NCBI RefSeq assembly: GCF_020520285.1
Contig: NZ_CP084742.1
Coordinates: forward strand, 3,286,001 to 3,350,000
Source: Pseudomonas sp. L5B5
Lineage (GTDB): Bacteria; Pseudomonadota; Gammaproteobacteria; Pseudomonadales; Pseudomonadaceae
DNA: 64,000 bases
Direction: 5' to 3'
Part shown: positions 1 through 8,095 of the stretch, piece after piece
How positions within the stretch are numbered: the first letter of the stretch is position 1
How the letters are laid out: each line of letters begins with the position of its first letter
The notes under the pieces: model-generated
What the model was told of the DNA's origin: nothing
Seen by the model: only the letters and a program-made list of their open reading frames with translations
Databases searched by the model: none
Translations under genes and position numbers: made by a program

Positions 1-27
1 CAGGTCCTTCACTTGCAACAACGTCAT
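1..27 (-). CDS. Start of second ABC transporter ATPase (OppF/DppF-like), partial
   Basis: Only the first nine codons are inside the window (MTLLQVKDL on the minus strand). The ATG overlaps the TGA of the preceding ATPase gene in an ATGA arrangement, the usual coupling in dipeptide/oligopeptide importer operons that encode two ATPases. The short N-terminus fits an ABC ATPase opening beta strand. The call rests mostly on operon position; the substrate-binding protein may lie further left. Confidence 0.7.
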
Positions 28-1010
28 GACAGACTTCCCGCCAGCAACGGGTAATGGCAAGCCACTCGCTGCCCATTGCCCTGGGCCTGCATATCCGGCA
101 GCGACTCGGTACATCGGCTGCCCGGCCGCAGGCAACGGGGATTGAAGCGACAGCCCGTCGGCAGGGCATCGAGCAACGGCGGCTGGCCAGCAATGGTCCG
201 CAGCCTGGCCTCACCGACCCCGGTTGTCGGCTGGCAACCGATCAGCGCCGCCGTGTAGGGATGTTGTGGTCGAGCCAGTAGCACCTGCTTGCTGCCGTGT
301 TCACAGAGCCGCCCGGCATACATCACCGCGATGGCATCGCAGGTCTGGGCGACGACGCCCAGGTCGTGGGTGATCATGATGATCGACAGCCCATGCCGGT
401 CGCGCAGGTCCAGAAGCAAACGCAGGATTTGCGCCTGCACGGTGACATCCAGGGCCGTGGTCGGTTCGTCGGCGATCAGCACCCGGGGATTGCAGCCCAG
501 GGCCACGGCGATCATCGCCCGCTGACGCATGCCACCGGAAAACTCGTGGGGATAACTGTCGACTCGCCGCTGCGGGTCGGGAATGCCCACCTGGCGCAAC
601 ACGTCGACGGCCTTGGCCCGTGCTTCGCGCCTGGACGCACCCTGGTGCAGGCGAATGCCCTCGGCAATCTGCTCGCCGATCCGCATCAACGGATCTAGGT
701 GGCTGCTGGGGTTCTGGAAGATCATCCCCAGGTGCCGGCCCCGCACGCGACGCATGCCGGCCTCATCCAGTGGCAGCAGGTCCTGGCCGGCCAGTTGCAC
801 CGCCTTGCCCTGGGTTCGCAGGTTCGCCGAGGGCAGCAGGCGCATCAGGGCCCGGCAGGCCAGGGTCTTGCCCGAGCCGCTCTCCCCCACCAGGCCGAGG
901 ACTTCGCCTTCGGCCAGGTCGAACGACAGGCGATCCACCAGGGTGACCTCACGCCCCTCGTTATGGGCAATCACGCTGAGGTCTTCGACTCGCAAGATCG
1001 GCGAGCTCAT
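24..1010 (-). CDS. Peptide ABC transporter ATP-binding protein (DppD/OppD-like)
   Basis: A 328-aa cytoplasmic ATPase predicted to power uptake of di- or oligopeptides, or of a peptide-like plant compound given the pipR context. Visible motifs are Walker A GESGSGKT, the signature [12 protein letters not shown], Walker [14 protein letters not shown], the switch histidine in ITHDLGVV, and the C-terminal oligopeptide-importer extension with a cysteine cluster around [14 protein letters not shown]. The start at [11 protein letters not shown] is chosen because it overlaps the stop of the upstream permease by 4 nt; the open frame upstream of it is only a shadow of the permease gene. It is the fourth gene of a minus-strand operon that begins with a peptidase gene. 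Confidence 0.93.
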   Translation of the reverse strand: MSSPILRVEDLSVIAHNEGREVTLVDRLSFDLAEGEVLGLVGESGSGKTLACRALMRLLPSANLRTQGKAVQLAGQDLLPLDEAGMRRVRGRHLGMIFQNPSSHLDPLMRIGEQIAEGIRLHQGASRREARAKAVDVLRQVGIPDPQRRVDSYPHEFSGGMRQRAMIAVALGCNPRVLIADEPTTALDVTVQAQILRLLLDLRDRHGLSIIMITHDLGVVAQTCDAIAVMYAGRLCEHGSKQVLLARPQHPYTAALIGCQPTTGVGEARLRTIAGQPPLLDALPTGCRFNPRCLRPGSRCTESLPDMQAQGNGQRVACHYPLLAGSLS

Positions 1011-1858
1011 GGTCGCCCCCCGAAGTGCTCGGCGATACCGTCGGCCAGCAGGCTGAAACCCATGGCCAGGGTGACGATCGCCAGCCCCGGGAAGGTGCAG
1101 ATCCACCAGGCCGAGGTGATGAAGCTCTGGCCTTCGGCGACCATGGTGCCCCACTCGGCCGTGGGCGGCTGCACCCCGAGGCCGAGGTAGCTGACCGCCG
1201 CGCCGTTGAGCAGCACCAGCACCGCATCGGACATGGAAAACACGATCGAGCCGAACATCGCGTTGGGCAGCAAGTGGCGAAACAGAATGCGTCCATGGCC
1301 AAAGCCCAGGCTCTTGGCTGCCAGGGCAAAGTCGCTTTGCTTGAGCACCAGGATCTGCGAGCGGATCAACCGGGCATAGGACACCCAGCCCACCAGGGCC
1401 ATGGCGATGTAGAAGTTGCTCAGGCCCGGTCCGAGGATGGCCATGATCGCCAGCATCAGCACCAGGAACGGGAAAGCCAGGATCACATCGATCAAGCGCA
1501 TGCACACCGTATCGAAACGCCCACCGATGTAACCGGCCAAGGCGCCGACGCAAGTGCCGATGAGGAACGGGAACAACACACCGATCACCGCCAGCTGCAA
1601 GTCGATGCGCGCGCCCCAGATCACTCGGGAAAGGATGTCGCGACCGAAGTTGTCGGTACCGAAAGGATGCGCCAGGCTCGGCGCCAACAGGCGGATGTCG
1701 GTGTTCTGGGCGATCGGGTCGAAGGGAGCGACCCAGGGCGCGCAGAGCGCCAGCAGCAACCAGCCACCGACGATGACCAGGCCCAGCACCGTGGCCAGCT
1801 GGCCATTGCGCAAGCCCAGGCCCAGGCGCCTGGCGGGGATCGAGACCTGGACGCTCAT
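1007..1858 (-). CDS. Peptide ABC transporter permease (DppC/OppC-like)
   Basis: A 283-aa inner-membrane permease, probable partner of the adjacent DppB-like protein. It has an N-terminal membrane segment (VLGLVIVGGWLLLALCAPWV), a periplasmic loop with the DppC-typical HPFGTDNFGRDILSRVIWGA, and then a binding-protein-dependent transport core with the EAA-like loop near ALAAKSLGFGHGRILFRHLLPN. Start MSVQVSIP overlaps the stop of the upstream permease by 4 nt, and its own stop overlaps the ATPase start by 4 nt, so translation is probably coupled through the operon. Substrate inferred from family and neighbours. Confidence 0.93.
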   Translation of the reverse strand: MSVQVSIPARRLGLGLRNGQLATVLGLVIVGGWLLLALCAPWVAPFDPIAQNTDIRLLAPSLAHPFGTDNFGRDILSRVIWGARIDLQLAVIGVLFPFLIGTCVGALAGYIGGRFDTVCMRLIDVILAFPFLVLMLAIMAILGPGLSNFYIAMALVGWVSYARLIRSQILVLKQSDFALAAKSLGFGHGRILFRHLLPNAMFGSIVFSMSDAVLVLLNGAAVSYLGLGVQPPTAEWGTMVAEGQSFITSAWWICTFPGLAIVTLAMGFSLLADGIAEHFGGRP

Positions 1859-2802
1859 CGCATGTTCACCCGGGGATCGATCGCTACCGTCAGCACATCG
1901 GCGAGGAAGTTGACCAGCACCGTGGCGCAGGCCAGCACCATGGCCACTCCCTGCACCACCATGTAGTCGCGGGTGAAGATGCCGCGCACCAGCAACTGGC
2001 CAATGCCGGGAATGGCGAACAGGCTTTCGATGACCACCGTGCCGCTGATCAGCCAACCGATGTTCACCGCCAGCAGGTTGACCGCCGGCACCAGCGAGTT
2101 GGGCAACACATGCCGGCGAAAGACCGCCGCCTCGGACAATCCCCGGGCCCGCGCGGCAGTGGCATGGTCGGCCTGCAACTCCATGAGCATGCTGGCCCGC
2201 AGGTTGCGCACCAGCACCGCGGACAGCGCCAGGGCGATGGTCAGGCACGGCAGGATCATGTGATGCAGCTTGTCTAGCCACGTGCGGCCATACCCCGAGA
2301 CCGGGAACCATCCCAACTGCACGCTCAACAGCAGGATCAGCATGATCCCCAGCCAGAAAGCCGGCATGCCCAGGCCAGCCGTGGTGAACAGGCGAACCAG
2401 GTGATCGCTCCAGCCGCCCTTGTTGCGCGCCGCCAGCGTGGCCAGGGGAATGGCGATCAGCAGCGCCAGCAACACACTGCCGGACACCAGCAACAGCGTC
2501 GGCTCGATGCGGCTGGCAATCAGCTTGAGGGCATCGACCTTGTACAGCAACGACTGGCCGAGGTCGCCCTTGAGCAAGTTCTTGAGAAAGTAGAAATACT
2601 GCAGCCACAGCGGCTGATCGAGACCGTATTGCGCACGGATCTTGATCAGCGCATCCGGGGTACTGCGCGAGCCCAGCAGCGCCCGAGCCGGATCACCAGG
2701 AATCGAGCGCACCAGCACGAAAGTGATCAGGCTGATACCGAACAGCACCGGCAACAGCTGCAAGGGGCGCGACAGGATGAAGCGATAACGCGCCAGGTTC
2801 AT
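1855..2802 (-). CDS. Peptide ABC transporter permease (DppB/OppB-like)
   Basis: A 315-aa inner-membrane permease, normal length for DppB. The N-terminal membrane helix (LLPVLFGISLITFVLVRSIP) and following GDPARALLG are typical of the family. The EAA loop lies around ATAARARGLSEAAVFRRHVLPNSLVPAV and the C-terminal GIGQLLVRGIFTRDY motif is present. It begins only 3 nt after the stop of the upstream alpha/beta hydrolase gene, so the hydrolase and the importer form one transcription unit. In characterised PipR loci a peptide-type importer next to pipR is needed for the response to plant extract (aapBCDEF, from memory of work on Pseudomonas sp. GM79); this is the likely counterpart. Confidence 0.93.
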   Translation of the reverse strand: MNLARYRFILSRPLQLLPVLFGISLITFVLVRSIPGDPARALLGSRSTPDALIKIRAQYGLDQPLWLQYFYFLKNLLKGDLGQSLLYKVDALKLIASRIEPTLLLVSGSVLLALLIAIPLATLAARNKGGWSDHLVRLFTTAGLGMPAFWLGIMLILLLSVQLGWFPVSGYGRTWLDKLHHMILPCLTIALALSAVLVRNLRASMLMELQADHATAARARGLSEAAVFRRHVLPNSLVPAVNLLAVNIGWLISGTVVIESLFAIPGIGQLLVRGIFTRDYMVVQGVAMVLACATVLVNFLADVLTVAIDPRVNMR

Positions 2803-2805
2803 CGA

Positions 2806-3693
2806 CTAGCTCCGATGACGCCGCAGAAAGTCCAGCAGCACCGGGAAGTAGGCCTGGGGTTCTTCGTAGAACGGCATATGGCTGCTGTTGGGGAATACAT
2901 GCAACTGGGCATCCTTGAGCGCCATCTTCATGCGCATGGCGCAAGCCGGGGTCAACTCGTCGTGCTGGCCGGTGGTGATCAGCACCGGCATCTCGAAACT
3001 GGCCATCTCCTGGATGCGGCTCCAGTCCTTGAGATTGCCGGTATAGAGGAACTCGTTGGGGCCCTGCATGGTGACGTACGGCCCCATGTTCCAGTCGCCC
3101 AGGGAACGGTTCACCGGTGCCGGCCATTGGTCCAGGCGACAGACATGGCGGTAGTTGAGCAGGGTGACAGCGGCCTGGTACTGAGGATGGTCCAGGGTGC
3201 CCATGGCCTCGTGGCGCTGCATCATCGCCACGGTCTCGCTGCCCAGGGCACTGCGCAGGCGCTCAAGCTCCGAAGACAGGTGCGGCAGGTCGCCAGCGGT
3301 GTTCTCCAGGATCAGCGTCTTGAGAGCCTGGGGGTGATGGATGGCGTATTCGATCCCCAGCCAGCCACCCCAGGAGTGTCCCAGGAGGTGGACCTTGCCC
3401 AGGTCCAGGGTCTGGCGGACGGTTTCCACTTCTGCCACGTAGCGGGTGATATCCCACAGGGCCGGGTCGATGGGCCGGTCCGAGGCACCGGTGCCGAGCT
3501 GGTCGAAGGCTATGACCCGCAGTCCATGCTCCTTGAGCCAGCCGTGGCTATCGCGCAAGTAATCGCAGGGCAGGCCCGGGCCACCGTTCAGGCACAACAG
3601 CACCTCATCGCCTTCGCCAAAGCCATAGGCCACCAGTGTGTGACCATCGACTTGCACTTCGTATCGCTGGTCGGGCTCGACTTCACGCCACAT
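2806..3693 (-). CDS. aapA: Proline iminopeptidase-like alpha/beta hydrolase (AapA-like)
   Basis: A 295-aa cytoplasmic peptidase S33-type hydrolase expected to release N-terminal proline or act on a peptide-like signal. It has the oxyanion motif LNGGPG (residues 35-40), nucleophile S107 in GHSWGG, D245 in TGQHDE and H272 in SSHMP, so the catalytic triad is complete. There is no signal peptide. It is the first gene of the peptide-importer operon and is transcribed away from the LuxR solo gene; a perfect lux-box-like dyad lies about 65-85 nt upstream of its start. The family and context match the hydrolases flanking XccR/OryR/PsoR/PipR regulators. True substrate unknown. Confidence 0.88.
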   Translation of the reverse strand: MWREVEPDQRYEVQVDGHTLVAYGFGEGDEVLLCLNGGPGLPCDYLRDSHGWLKEHGLRVIAFDQLGTGASDRPIDPALWDITRYVAEVETVRQTLDLGKVHLLGHSWGGWLGIEYAIHHPQALKTLILENTAGDLPHLSSELERLRSALGSETVAMMQRHEAMGTLDHPQYQAAVTLLNYRHVCRLDQWPAPVNRSLGDWNMGPYVTMQGPNEFLYTGNLKDWSRIQEMASFEMPVLITTGQHDELTPACAMRMKMALKDAQLHVFPNSSHMPFYEEPQAYFPVLLDFLRRHRS

Positions 3694-3757
3694 CCTTGTT
3701 CTCCATCAGCTAAATGCCCTTTTGGCGCAACCTTACCGAGGAAGCCGTACGTCCATA

Positions 3758-3777
3758 ACCTAGTATTTCCTATAGGT
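3758..3777. promoter_or_regulatory. lux-box-like LuxR operator, aapA/pipR intergenic region
   Basis: ACCTAGTATTTCCTATAGGT is a 20-bp element with perfect 5-bp inverted ends (ACCTA...TAGGT) in the 164-bp gap between the divergent hydrolase and LuxR genes. Its size and half-sites fit LuxR-family lux boxes. A second element sharing the ACCTA...TAG ends and same 20-bp length lies upstream of the other hydrolase gene at 4631. Binding by the local regulator is inferred. Confidence 0.7.
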
Positions 3778-3857
3778 TTGGCCTAGCAGTCCTTTGTCCG
3801 GGCGTGGCATTCTACCGGCCCGATTTCAGGATTGAAATTGCCAAGGGAGCTGAATGG

Positions 3858-4619
3858 ATGCAGACCAAGCTGTCTGATTTCAATGCCCGTCTCGTGTCCG
3901 GCAGGAGCCTGGACGAACAGATGGACAACGTATTGCGCATGGCCCAGGCGCTGGGGTTCGACGCCCTGGTGTATGACTACAGCCCGGTGCCGGTGGATCA
4001 CCAGGGGATCCTGCTGACCCCTTCGGTACTCAGATTGCGCAATACCCCCAATGACTGGCAGGCACTCTGGTGCCAGGCCGGCTACTACCAGATCGATCCC
4101 GTCCAGCACCTGTCGCTCAATACAGCTTCGCCTTTTGTCTGGTCCTACCGTTCGGAGGACGACACCGTCCTGCAGTCGTTCATGGGCCGCGATCATGCTC
4201 CCGTGGTGAGCTACCTGCACGCTTCGCAGATGACCTGCGGGATCACCGTGCCGATCCACCTGCCCAGGGGCGGCCTTGCCACCTTGACCGGCCTGCGGTC
4301 GGATTCCGGCGGAACGCCGCTGCAAGATGCCCGCCAGGCGCTGAGCGACTTCACCCTGATTTCCCACGCCCTGCAGGAAGCGGCCTTTCCCCTGCTGGCC
4401 AAGGAGGCCCGGGCGTGCCCGGTGCACCTGACCAAACGCGAGCGCGAGTGCCTGAGGTTCGCGGCTGACGGCCTGACGGCCGCCGAGATCGCCAACCGCC
4501 TGAACCGCTCATTGGCCACCATCACCCTGCACCTGACCTCCGCGATGCACAAACTGGGGGCCAAGAACCGGGTCCAGGCCGTGGTCAGGGCCGTGCATTA
4601 CCGGCTGCTCGACAACTGA
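3858..4619 (+). CDS. pipR: PipR/PsoR-type LuxR solo, plant-signal-responsive regulator
   Basis: A 253-aa regulator with an N-terminal autoinducer-binding-type domain (about residues 15-165) and a C-terminal LuxR helix-turn-helix (about 190-245, [22 protein letters not shown]). No luxI gene is nearby. Aligned by eye to TraR, invariant positions are W67 (TraR W57), D80 (D70), W95 (W85) and G128 (G113), but TraR Y61 is replaced by W71. Substitution in this pocket characterises the plant-associated LuxR solos OryR, XccR, PsoR and PipR. Start chosen at MQTKLSDF because GGGAG lies about 9 nt upstream; an earlier in-frame ATG at 3804 has no better support. Flanked by two iminopeptidase-like genes, the hallmark of the PipR subgroup. 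Confidence 0.9.
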   Translation: MQTKLSDFNARLVSGRSLDEQMDNVLRMAQALGFDALVYDYSPVPVDHQGILLTPSVLRLRNTPNDWQALWCQAGYYQIDPVQHLSLNTASPFVWSYRSEDDTVLQSFMGRDHAPVVSYLHASQMTCGITVPIHLPRGGLATLTGLRSDSGGTPLQDARQALSDFTLISHALQEAAFPLLAKEARACPVHLTKRERECLRFAADGLTAAEIANRLNRSLATITLHLTSAMHKLGAKNRVQAVVRAVHYRLLDN

Positions 4620-4630
4620 AACCGGGCAAA

Positions 4631-4650
4631 ACCTATCTGTTTCTCTAGTT
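4631..4650. promoter_or_regulatory. lux-box-like element upstream of pipA
   Basis: ACCTATCTGTTTCTCTAGTT is 20 bp, centred about 70 nt before the pipA start. It shares its left half-site ACCTA, a central TT and the right-hand TAG.T with the dyad at 3758, but its right half-site has one mismatch. Likely the activator site for pipA; inferred, not shown. Confidence 0.6.
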
Positions 4651-4710
4651 ATCCCGCGGACCGGACGCCGGTATCGTGTGTTACAGGGTTTTTCAGAGAG
4701 CGGTACGGAA

Positions 4711-5616
4711 ATGGAACTTCTCGCAACACGCGAAGGCTTTGCGCCTTTCGGTCCCTACCAGACCTGGTATCGCATCACCGGCGACCTGGACAGCGGCTAC
4801 ACGCCGCTGGTGATCATCCATGGCGGCCCAGGCTGCACGCACGACTACCTCGATGCCTTCAGCGACATCGCCAGCAGCGGGCGTCCGGTGATCCACTACG
4901 ACCAACTGGGCAACGGCCACTCGACCCACCTGCCGGAAAAGGACTCCTCGTTCTGGAACATGCCGCTGTTCCTTGAAGAGTTGGACAACCTGCTGGATCA
5001 CCTGCGCATCAGCGACAACTACGCACTCCTGGGGCAATCCTGGGGAGGCATGCTGGCCAGTGAGCATGCCGCCCGGCAACCCTCGGGACTGCGCTCGCTG
5101 ATCCTCGCCAATCCCCCGGCAGACATGCGCACCTGGGTCGAAGAGGCCAACCGCCTGCGCCAACTCCTGCCTGAAGGTGTGCAGCAGACCCTGCTCGAGC
5201 ATGAACGGGCCGGGACTTATCAATCCGCCGACTACATTGCCGCGACGCGAGTGTTCTACGACCGCCATGTGTGCCGGATCTCGCCCTGGCCCGAAGAGGT
5301 GGCGCGCACCTTCGCCCAGGTCGATGCCGACCCGACCGTCTATCACGCCATGACCGGCCCCAATGAATTCCACATCATCGGCAACACCCGAGACCTGTCC
5401 GTCGTTGCGGGGCTGCACAAGATCAAGGTGCCGACCCTGTTGATTTCCGGGCGCCACGACGAAGCCACCCCCACCGTGGTCAAGCCATTCCTGGATCATG
5501 TCCCGGACATTCGCTGGGCGTTGTTCGAAGCCTCCAGCCACATGCCCCACATCGAGGAGCGCATGGCCTGCATGGGTACCGTGGTGAAGTTCCTCGACGA
5601 GTCCCTGGCCCGCTGA
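4711..5616 (+). CDS. pipA: Proline iminopeptidase-like alpha/beta hydrolase PipA
   Basis: A 301-aa S33-family hydrolase, paralogous to the one at 2806-3693. Motifs are IIHGGPG (oxyanion, around 36-41), nucleophile S110 in GQSWGG, D250 in SGRHDE and H277 in SSHMP. There is no export signal, so action is cytoplasmic on an imported peptide or amide. The start MELLATREG is preferred over the upstream ATG-less extension because it follows an ACGGA ribosome-binding-like sequence and lies 61 nt after the lux-box-like element. It sits immediately downstream of pipR on the same strand, the gene order described for PipR loci, where pipA is strongly induced by leaf macerate (family knowledge). Confidence 0.88.
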   Translation: MELLATREGFAPFGPYQTWYRITGDLDSGYTPLVIIHGGPGCTHDYLDAFSDIASSGRPVIHYDQLGNGHSTHLPEKDSSFWNMPLFLEELDNLLDHLRISDNYALLGQSWGGMLASEHAARQPSGLRSLILANPPADMRTWVEEANRLRQLLPEGVQQTLLEHERAGTYQSADYIAATRVFYDRHVCRISPWPEEVARTFAQVDADPTVYHAMTGPNEFHIIGNTRDLSVVAGLHKIKVPTLLISGRHDEATPTVVKPFLDHVPDIRWALFEASSHMPHIEERMACMGTVVKFLDESLAR

Positions 5617-5631
5617 TCCACCACGCCTCGC

Positions 5632-5654
5632 CCCAGGCCTCTCCCGGGCCTGGG
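5632..5654. terminator. Stem-loop terminator between convergent genes
   Basis: An 8-bp perfect stem (CCCAGGCC / GGCCTGGG) with a 7-nt loop lies between the stop of pipA and the convergent stop of the XRE-cupin gene. There is no clear T-run, so it may work as a weak bidirectional terminator. Confidence 0.5.
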
Positions 5655-5671
5655 CCAGCATGCTGCCAGGC

Positions 5672-6289
5672 TCAACGCTCCGACATCACCACCATCACCT
5701 CGGCGTCTTCCGCACCTTCGGCCAGGTAGATATGGCCGATGCTGCTGTTGAAGTAGGCGGTTTCCTGCGGGCCGATGCTCACGGTTTCCCCCGTTTCGAA
5801 CTGGATGCGCACCCGCCCGGCCAGCACCAGGGCGAACTCCTGCCCGGGGTGGCGGATGTAATCCTCGAACTGCTGCACCTCACGGGCAAAGATCCGCGCA
5901 TACATGGGCGTCATGTTGCGCCCGGGAAAATCGCCGGCCATGGGGTGGTAATCATAGTTGCCGGTGCTGTAGCCCGGGGCGTCGGCGATGGTGGTGCTGA
6001 CCACCGTGGGTTGCACTGCCCGGCTGGCCATGGCCGATGGGGCAAACAGCTGGGCGATGTCGACGCCTAGGGCCCGGGCCGCAGCGGCGAGTTTTTCGTA
6101 GCTCACCGAGACCTGGGCCAGTTCCATTTTCGACAGGGTCGACAGCGCCACCCCGGAGCGTTCCGAGAGTTGCTTGAGGGTCAGCTTCTGGGCCTTGCGG
6201 ATACTGCGCAAACGCGCGCCGACCTGGCTCCGGTCGGTCAGTGGATGGGCGGGGGAGCACGAGGCGGGCTGGGCTCGGTCGGCACTCAT
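5672..6289 (-). CDS. XRE-family regulator with C-terminal cupin domain
   Basis: A 205-aa cytoplasmic regulator. The N-terminal helix-turn-helix (about residues 24-80, VGARLRSIRKAQKLTLKQLS through VSYEKLAAAARALGV) is Cro/C1 type, and the C-terminal half carries a cupin (PGQEFALVLAGRVRIQFETG), an architecture common in regulators of amino acid and polyamine catabolism. It is transcribed divergently from a DauA-like dehydrogenase/RidA/YkvI operon, which it probably controls; a 7-bp inverted repeat lies in the shared gap. The cupin may bind the substrate or an intermediate. Regulation direction unknown. Confidence 0.88.
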   Translation of the reverse strand: MSADRAQPASCSPAHPLTDRSQVGARLRSIRKAQKLTLKQLSERSGVALSTLSKMELAQVSVSYEKLAAAARALGVDIAQLFAPSAMASRAVQPTVVSTTIADAPGYSTGNYDYHPMAGDFPGRNMTPMYARIFAREVQQFEDYIRHPGQEFALVLAGRVRIQFETGETVSIGPQETAYFNSSIGHIYLAEGAEDAEVMVVMSER

Positions 6290-6382
6290 GAAGGCTCTCT
6301 GTCAGACGAATAAGGGCTGCCACGACGGGAGCCGGGGCCAATCGCGAAATATTACCCCATGATCTTCGGTTGACTAGAAAAT

Positions 6383-6410
6383 TCTCATATCTTAGATTTC
6401 TCTTATGAGA
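6383..6410. promoter_or_regulatory. Inverted repeat, candidate XRE-cupin operator
   Basis: TCTCATA (6383-6389) and TATGAGA (6404-6410) form a perfect 7-bp dyad separated by 14 nt of A/T-rich DNA. The flanks extend the symmetry imperfectly (AATT outside both arms). It lies in the divergent gap between the XRE-cupin gene and the dehydrogenase operon, where an autoregulator would bind. Confidence 0.5.
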
Positions 6411-6454
6411 GAATTGTGCTCGACACCCAACAAAGACAACGAAGGTAGTTCGCC

Positions 6455-7591
6455 ATGCACGACACCCAATGCTTCGACTTCGTCATCATCGGCGCCGGTA
6501 TCGCCGGCGCGTCGCTGGCCTATCGCCTGGCCGGCCAGGCCCGCGTACTGGTGCTGGAGCGCGAATCGCAGCCGGGCTACCACGCCACCGGGCGCTCCGC
6601 GGCGATGTTCATGGAGGCCTACGGTACACCGCAGATCCAGGCCCTGACTCGCGCCAGCCGGGCCTTCTACCAACGGCCACCGGAAGGTTTCAGCGAACAT
6701 CCGCTGCTCGAACCCCGTGGCTGCCTGTACGTCGCCCGCCATGAACAGCTGGAACAACTGCAACAGACCTACGACGACACCCGCGCCCGTTCTGCCAACG
6801 TGCGTCTGATCGATGCCCAGCAGGCGCTGGCCCTGGTGCCCTGCCTGCGCCCCGACGCCGTTGCCGGGGCGATGCTGGAAACCGCCGCCCAGGACCTGGA
6901 CGTGCATGCCCTGCACCAGGGGTTCCTGCGGGGCATGCGCCAGGTCGGCGGAACCTTGCTCTGCGACGCAGAAATCGTCGAGGCCAGCCGCGAAGACCGC
7001 CACTGGAACATCCAGCTCAAGGACGGCCGGCAACTGCAGGCACGCAATCTGGTGAACGCCGCCGGTGCCTGGGTCGATGAAGTTGCCCAGCTCTGCGGCG
7101 TACAACCCATCGACCTGCAACCCTGCCGGCGCAGCGCCTTCACCTTCGATGGCCCGCCGGATGAAGACTTCAGCCGCTGGCCGGCGGTGATCGGCATCGA
7201 CGAAAGCTTCTATTTCAAGCCCGACGCCGGCCAGTTGCTCGGCTCCCCGGCCAACGCCGACCCGGTGTCGCCCCAGGACGTGATGCCCGAGGAGCTGGAC
7301 ATCGCCACCGGCATCTATCACATCGAGAACGCCACCTCCCTGAGCATCCGCCGTCCGCGCCACAGTTGGGCCGGCCTGCGCTCCTTCGTCGCCGACGGCG
7401 ATCTGGTGGTGGGCTGGGACGACGACCGCGAAGGTTTCTTCTGGCTTGCCGCCCAGGGCGGCTATGGCATCCAGTCGGCCGCCGGCGTCTCGCAACTGGC
7501 CTGCGCCCTGCTGCTCGGGCAACCGCTCCCCGAAGAACTGCTGAACCAGGGCGTCGATCCGCAATCCCTGGCTCCCGCACGCTTGCGTTAA
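6455..7591 (+). CDS. DauA-like FAD-dependent D-amino acid dehydrogenase/oxidoreductase
   Basis: A 378-aa flavoprotein of the DAO family. The FAD-binding GxGxxG lies at residues 13-18 (IIGAGIAGAS), followed by LERE and the GYHATGRSAA stretch. Overall length and many blocks (AYGTPQ, EHPLLEPR, FYFKPDAG, SPANADP, WAGLRSFVADGDLV, QGGYGIQ) match what I recall of P. aeruginosa D-arginine dehydrogenase DauA. Two substrate-pocket positions differ: DauA H48 corresponds to M51 and E87, which selects cationic side chains, to C90; Y53, R222, Y249 and R305 equivalents appear kept. It therefore probably oxidises an amino acid other than D-Arg or D-Lys to an imine. First gene of an operon with RidA and a YkvI transporter. 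Confidence 0.85.
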   Translation: MHDTQCFDFVIIGAGIAGASLAYRLAGQARVLVLERESQPGYHATGRSAAMFMEAYGTPQIQALTRASRAFYQRPPEGFSEHPLLEPRGCLYVARHEQLEQLQQTYDDTRARSANVRLIDAQQALALVPCLRPDAVAGAMLETAAQDLDVHALHQGFLRGMRQVGGTLLCDAEIVEASREDRHWNIQLKDGRQLQARNLVNAAGAWVDEVAQLCGVQPIDLQPCRRSAFTFDGPPDEDFSRWPAVIGIDESFYFKPDAGQLLGSPANADPVSPQDVMPEELDIATGIYHIENATSLSIRRPRHSWAGLRSFVADGDLVVGWDDDREGFFWLAAQGGYGIQSAAGVSQLACALLLGQPLPEELLNQGVDPQSLAPARLR

Positions 7592-7617
7592 CCCACCCAG
7601 CCCACGAGGCCCTTGCC

Positions 7618-7995
7618 ATGTCCAATGACATCCAGCGTTACCCCAGCCACCTGCCCTACCCCTTTTCCCGAGCGATCCGGGTCGGCGGCTTCCTGTTCCT
7701 TTCCGGGCAGATCCCCATGAGCGCCGAAGGCGAAGTGGTGCACGGCGACATCCGCGCCCAGACCGAGGCCGCCATGGATCGCATCGGCGAGACCCTGGCC
7801 GAGTGCGGCGCCTGCTTCGACCAAGTGGTCAAGAGCACGGTATGGATCACCGACATGCAGCACTTCGCCGGCTTCAACGAGGTGTACCAGCGCTATTTCA
7901 AGAACGGTTTTCCGGTGCGCTCCACCGTCGCCGCCCAACTGGCGCTGGGGGTGGACGTAGAGATCGAAGTCCAGGTCTGGGTCGGGGGCAACTGA
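7618..7995 (+). CDS. RidA-family imine/enamine deaminase
   Basis: A 125-aa Rid-family protein, standard length. Motifs include VGGFLFLSGQIPM near the N-terminus, KSTVWITDM and NGFPVRSTVAA, where the arginine in PVRSTV corresponds to the catalytic Arg of active RidA proteins. Rid proteins hydrolyse reactive imines to keto acids and ammonia in the cytoplasm. Lying 26 nt after an FAD-dependent amino acid dehydrogenase that would make such imines, it probably clears that product. The start ATG is the first in frame after the dehydrogenase stop. Confidence 0.92.
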   Translation: MSNDIQRYPSHLPYPFSRAIRVGGFLFLSGQIPMSAEGEVVHGDIRAQTEAAMDRIGETLAECGACFDQVVKSTVWITDMQHFAGFNEVYQRYFKNGFPVRSTVAAQLALGVDVEIEVQVWVGGN

Positions 7996-8095
7996 GCCAC
8001 CCGCCCAGCCTTCAAGTGCGATGCCCAGGATGACCATGGCCCACAGGCGCCGTGGCGTCCTTCTGACATAACAAGAACAATCGAGGCCAATCGTC

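Noticed and set aside
24..1553. A longer 509-codon start for the first ATPase gene
   Set aside because: The extension overlaps the permease gene in another frame; the ATPase fold begins at 1010.
1007..2608. A 533-codon start for the DppC-like permease
   Set aside because: The extension lies out of frame within dppB; the 4-nt overlap start at 1858 is far better.
2401..3786. A 461-codon plus-strand frame across the hydrolase and dppB
   Set aside because: Antisense shadow with His/Gln-rich composition.
3804..3857. Earlier ATG for the LuxR gene at 3804
   Set aside because: The extra 18 residues have no homology to LuxR N-termini and the start at 3858 has a good GGGAG site.
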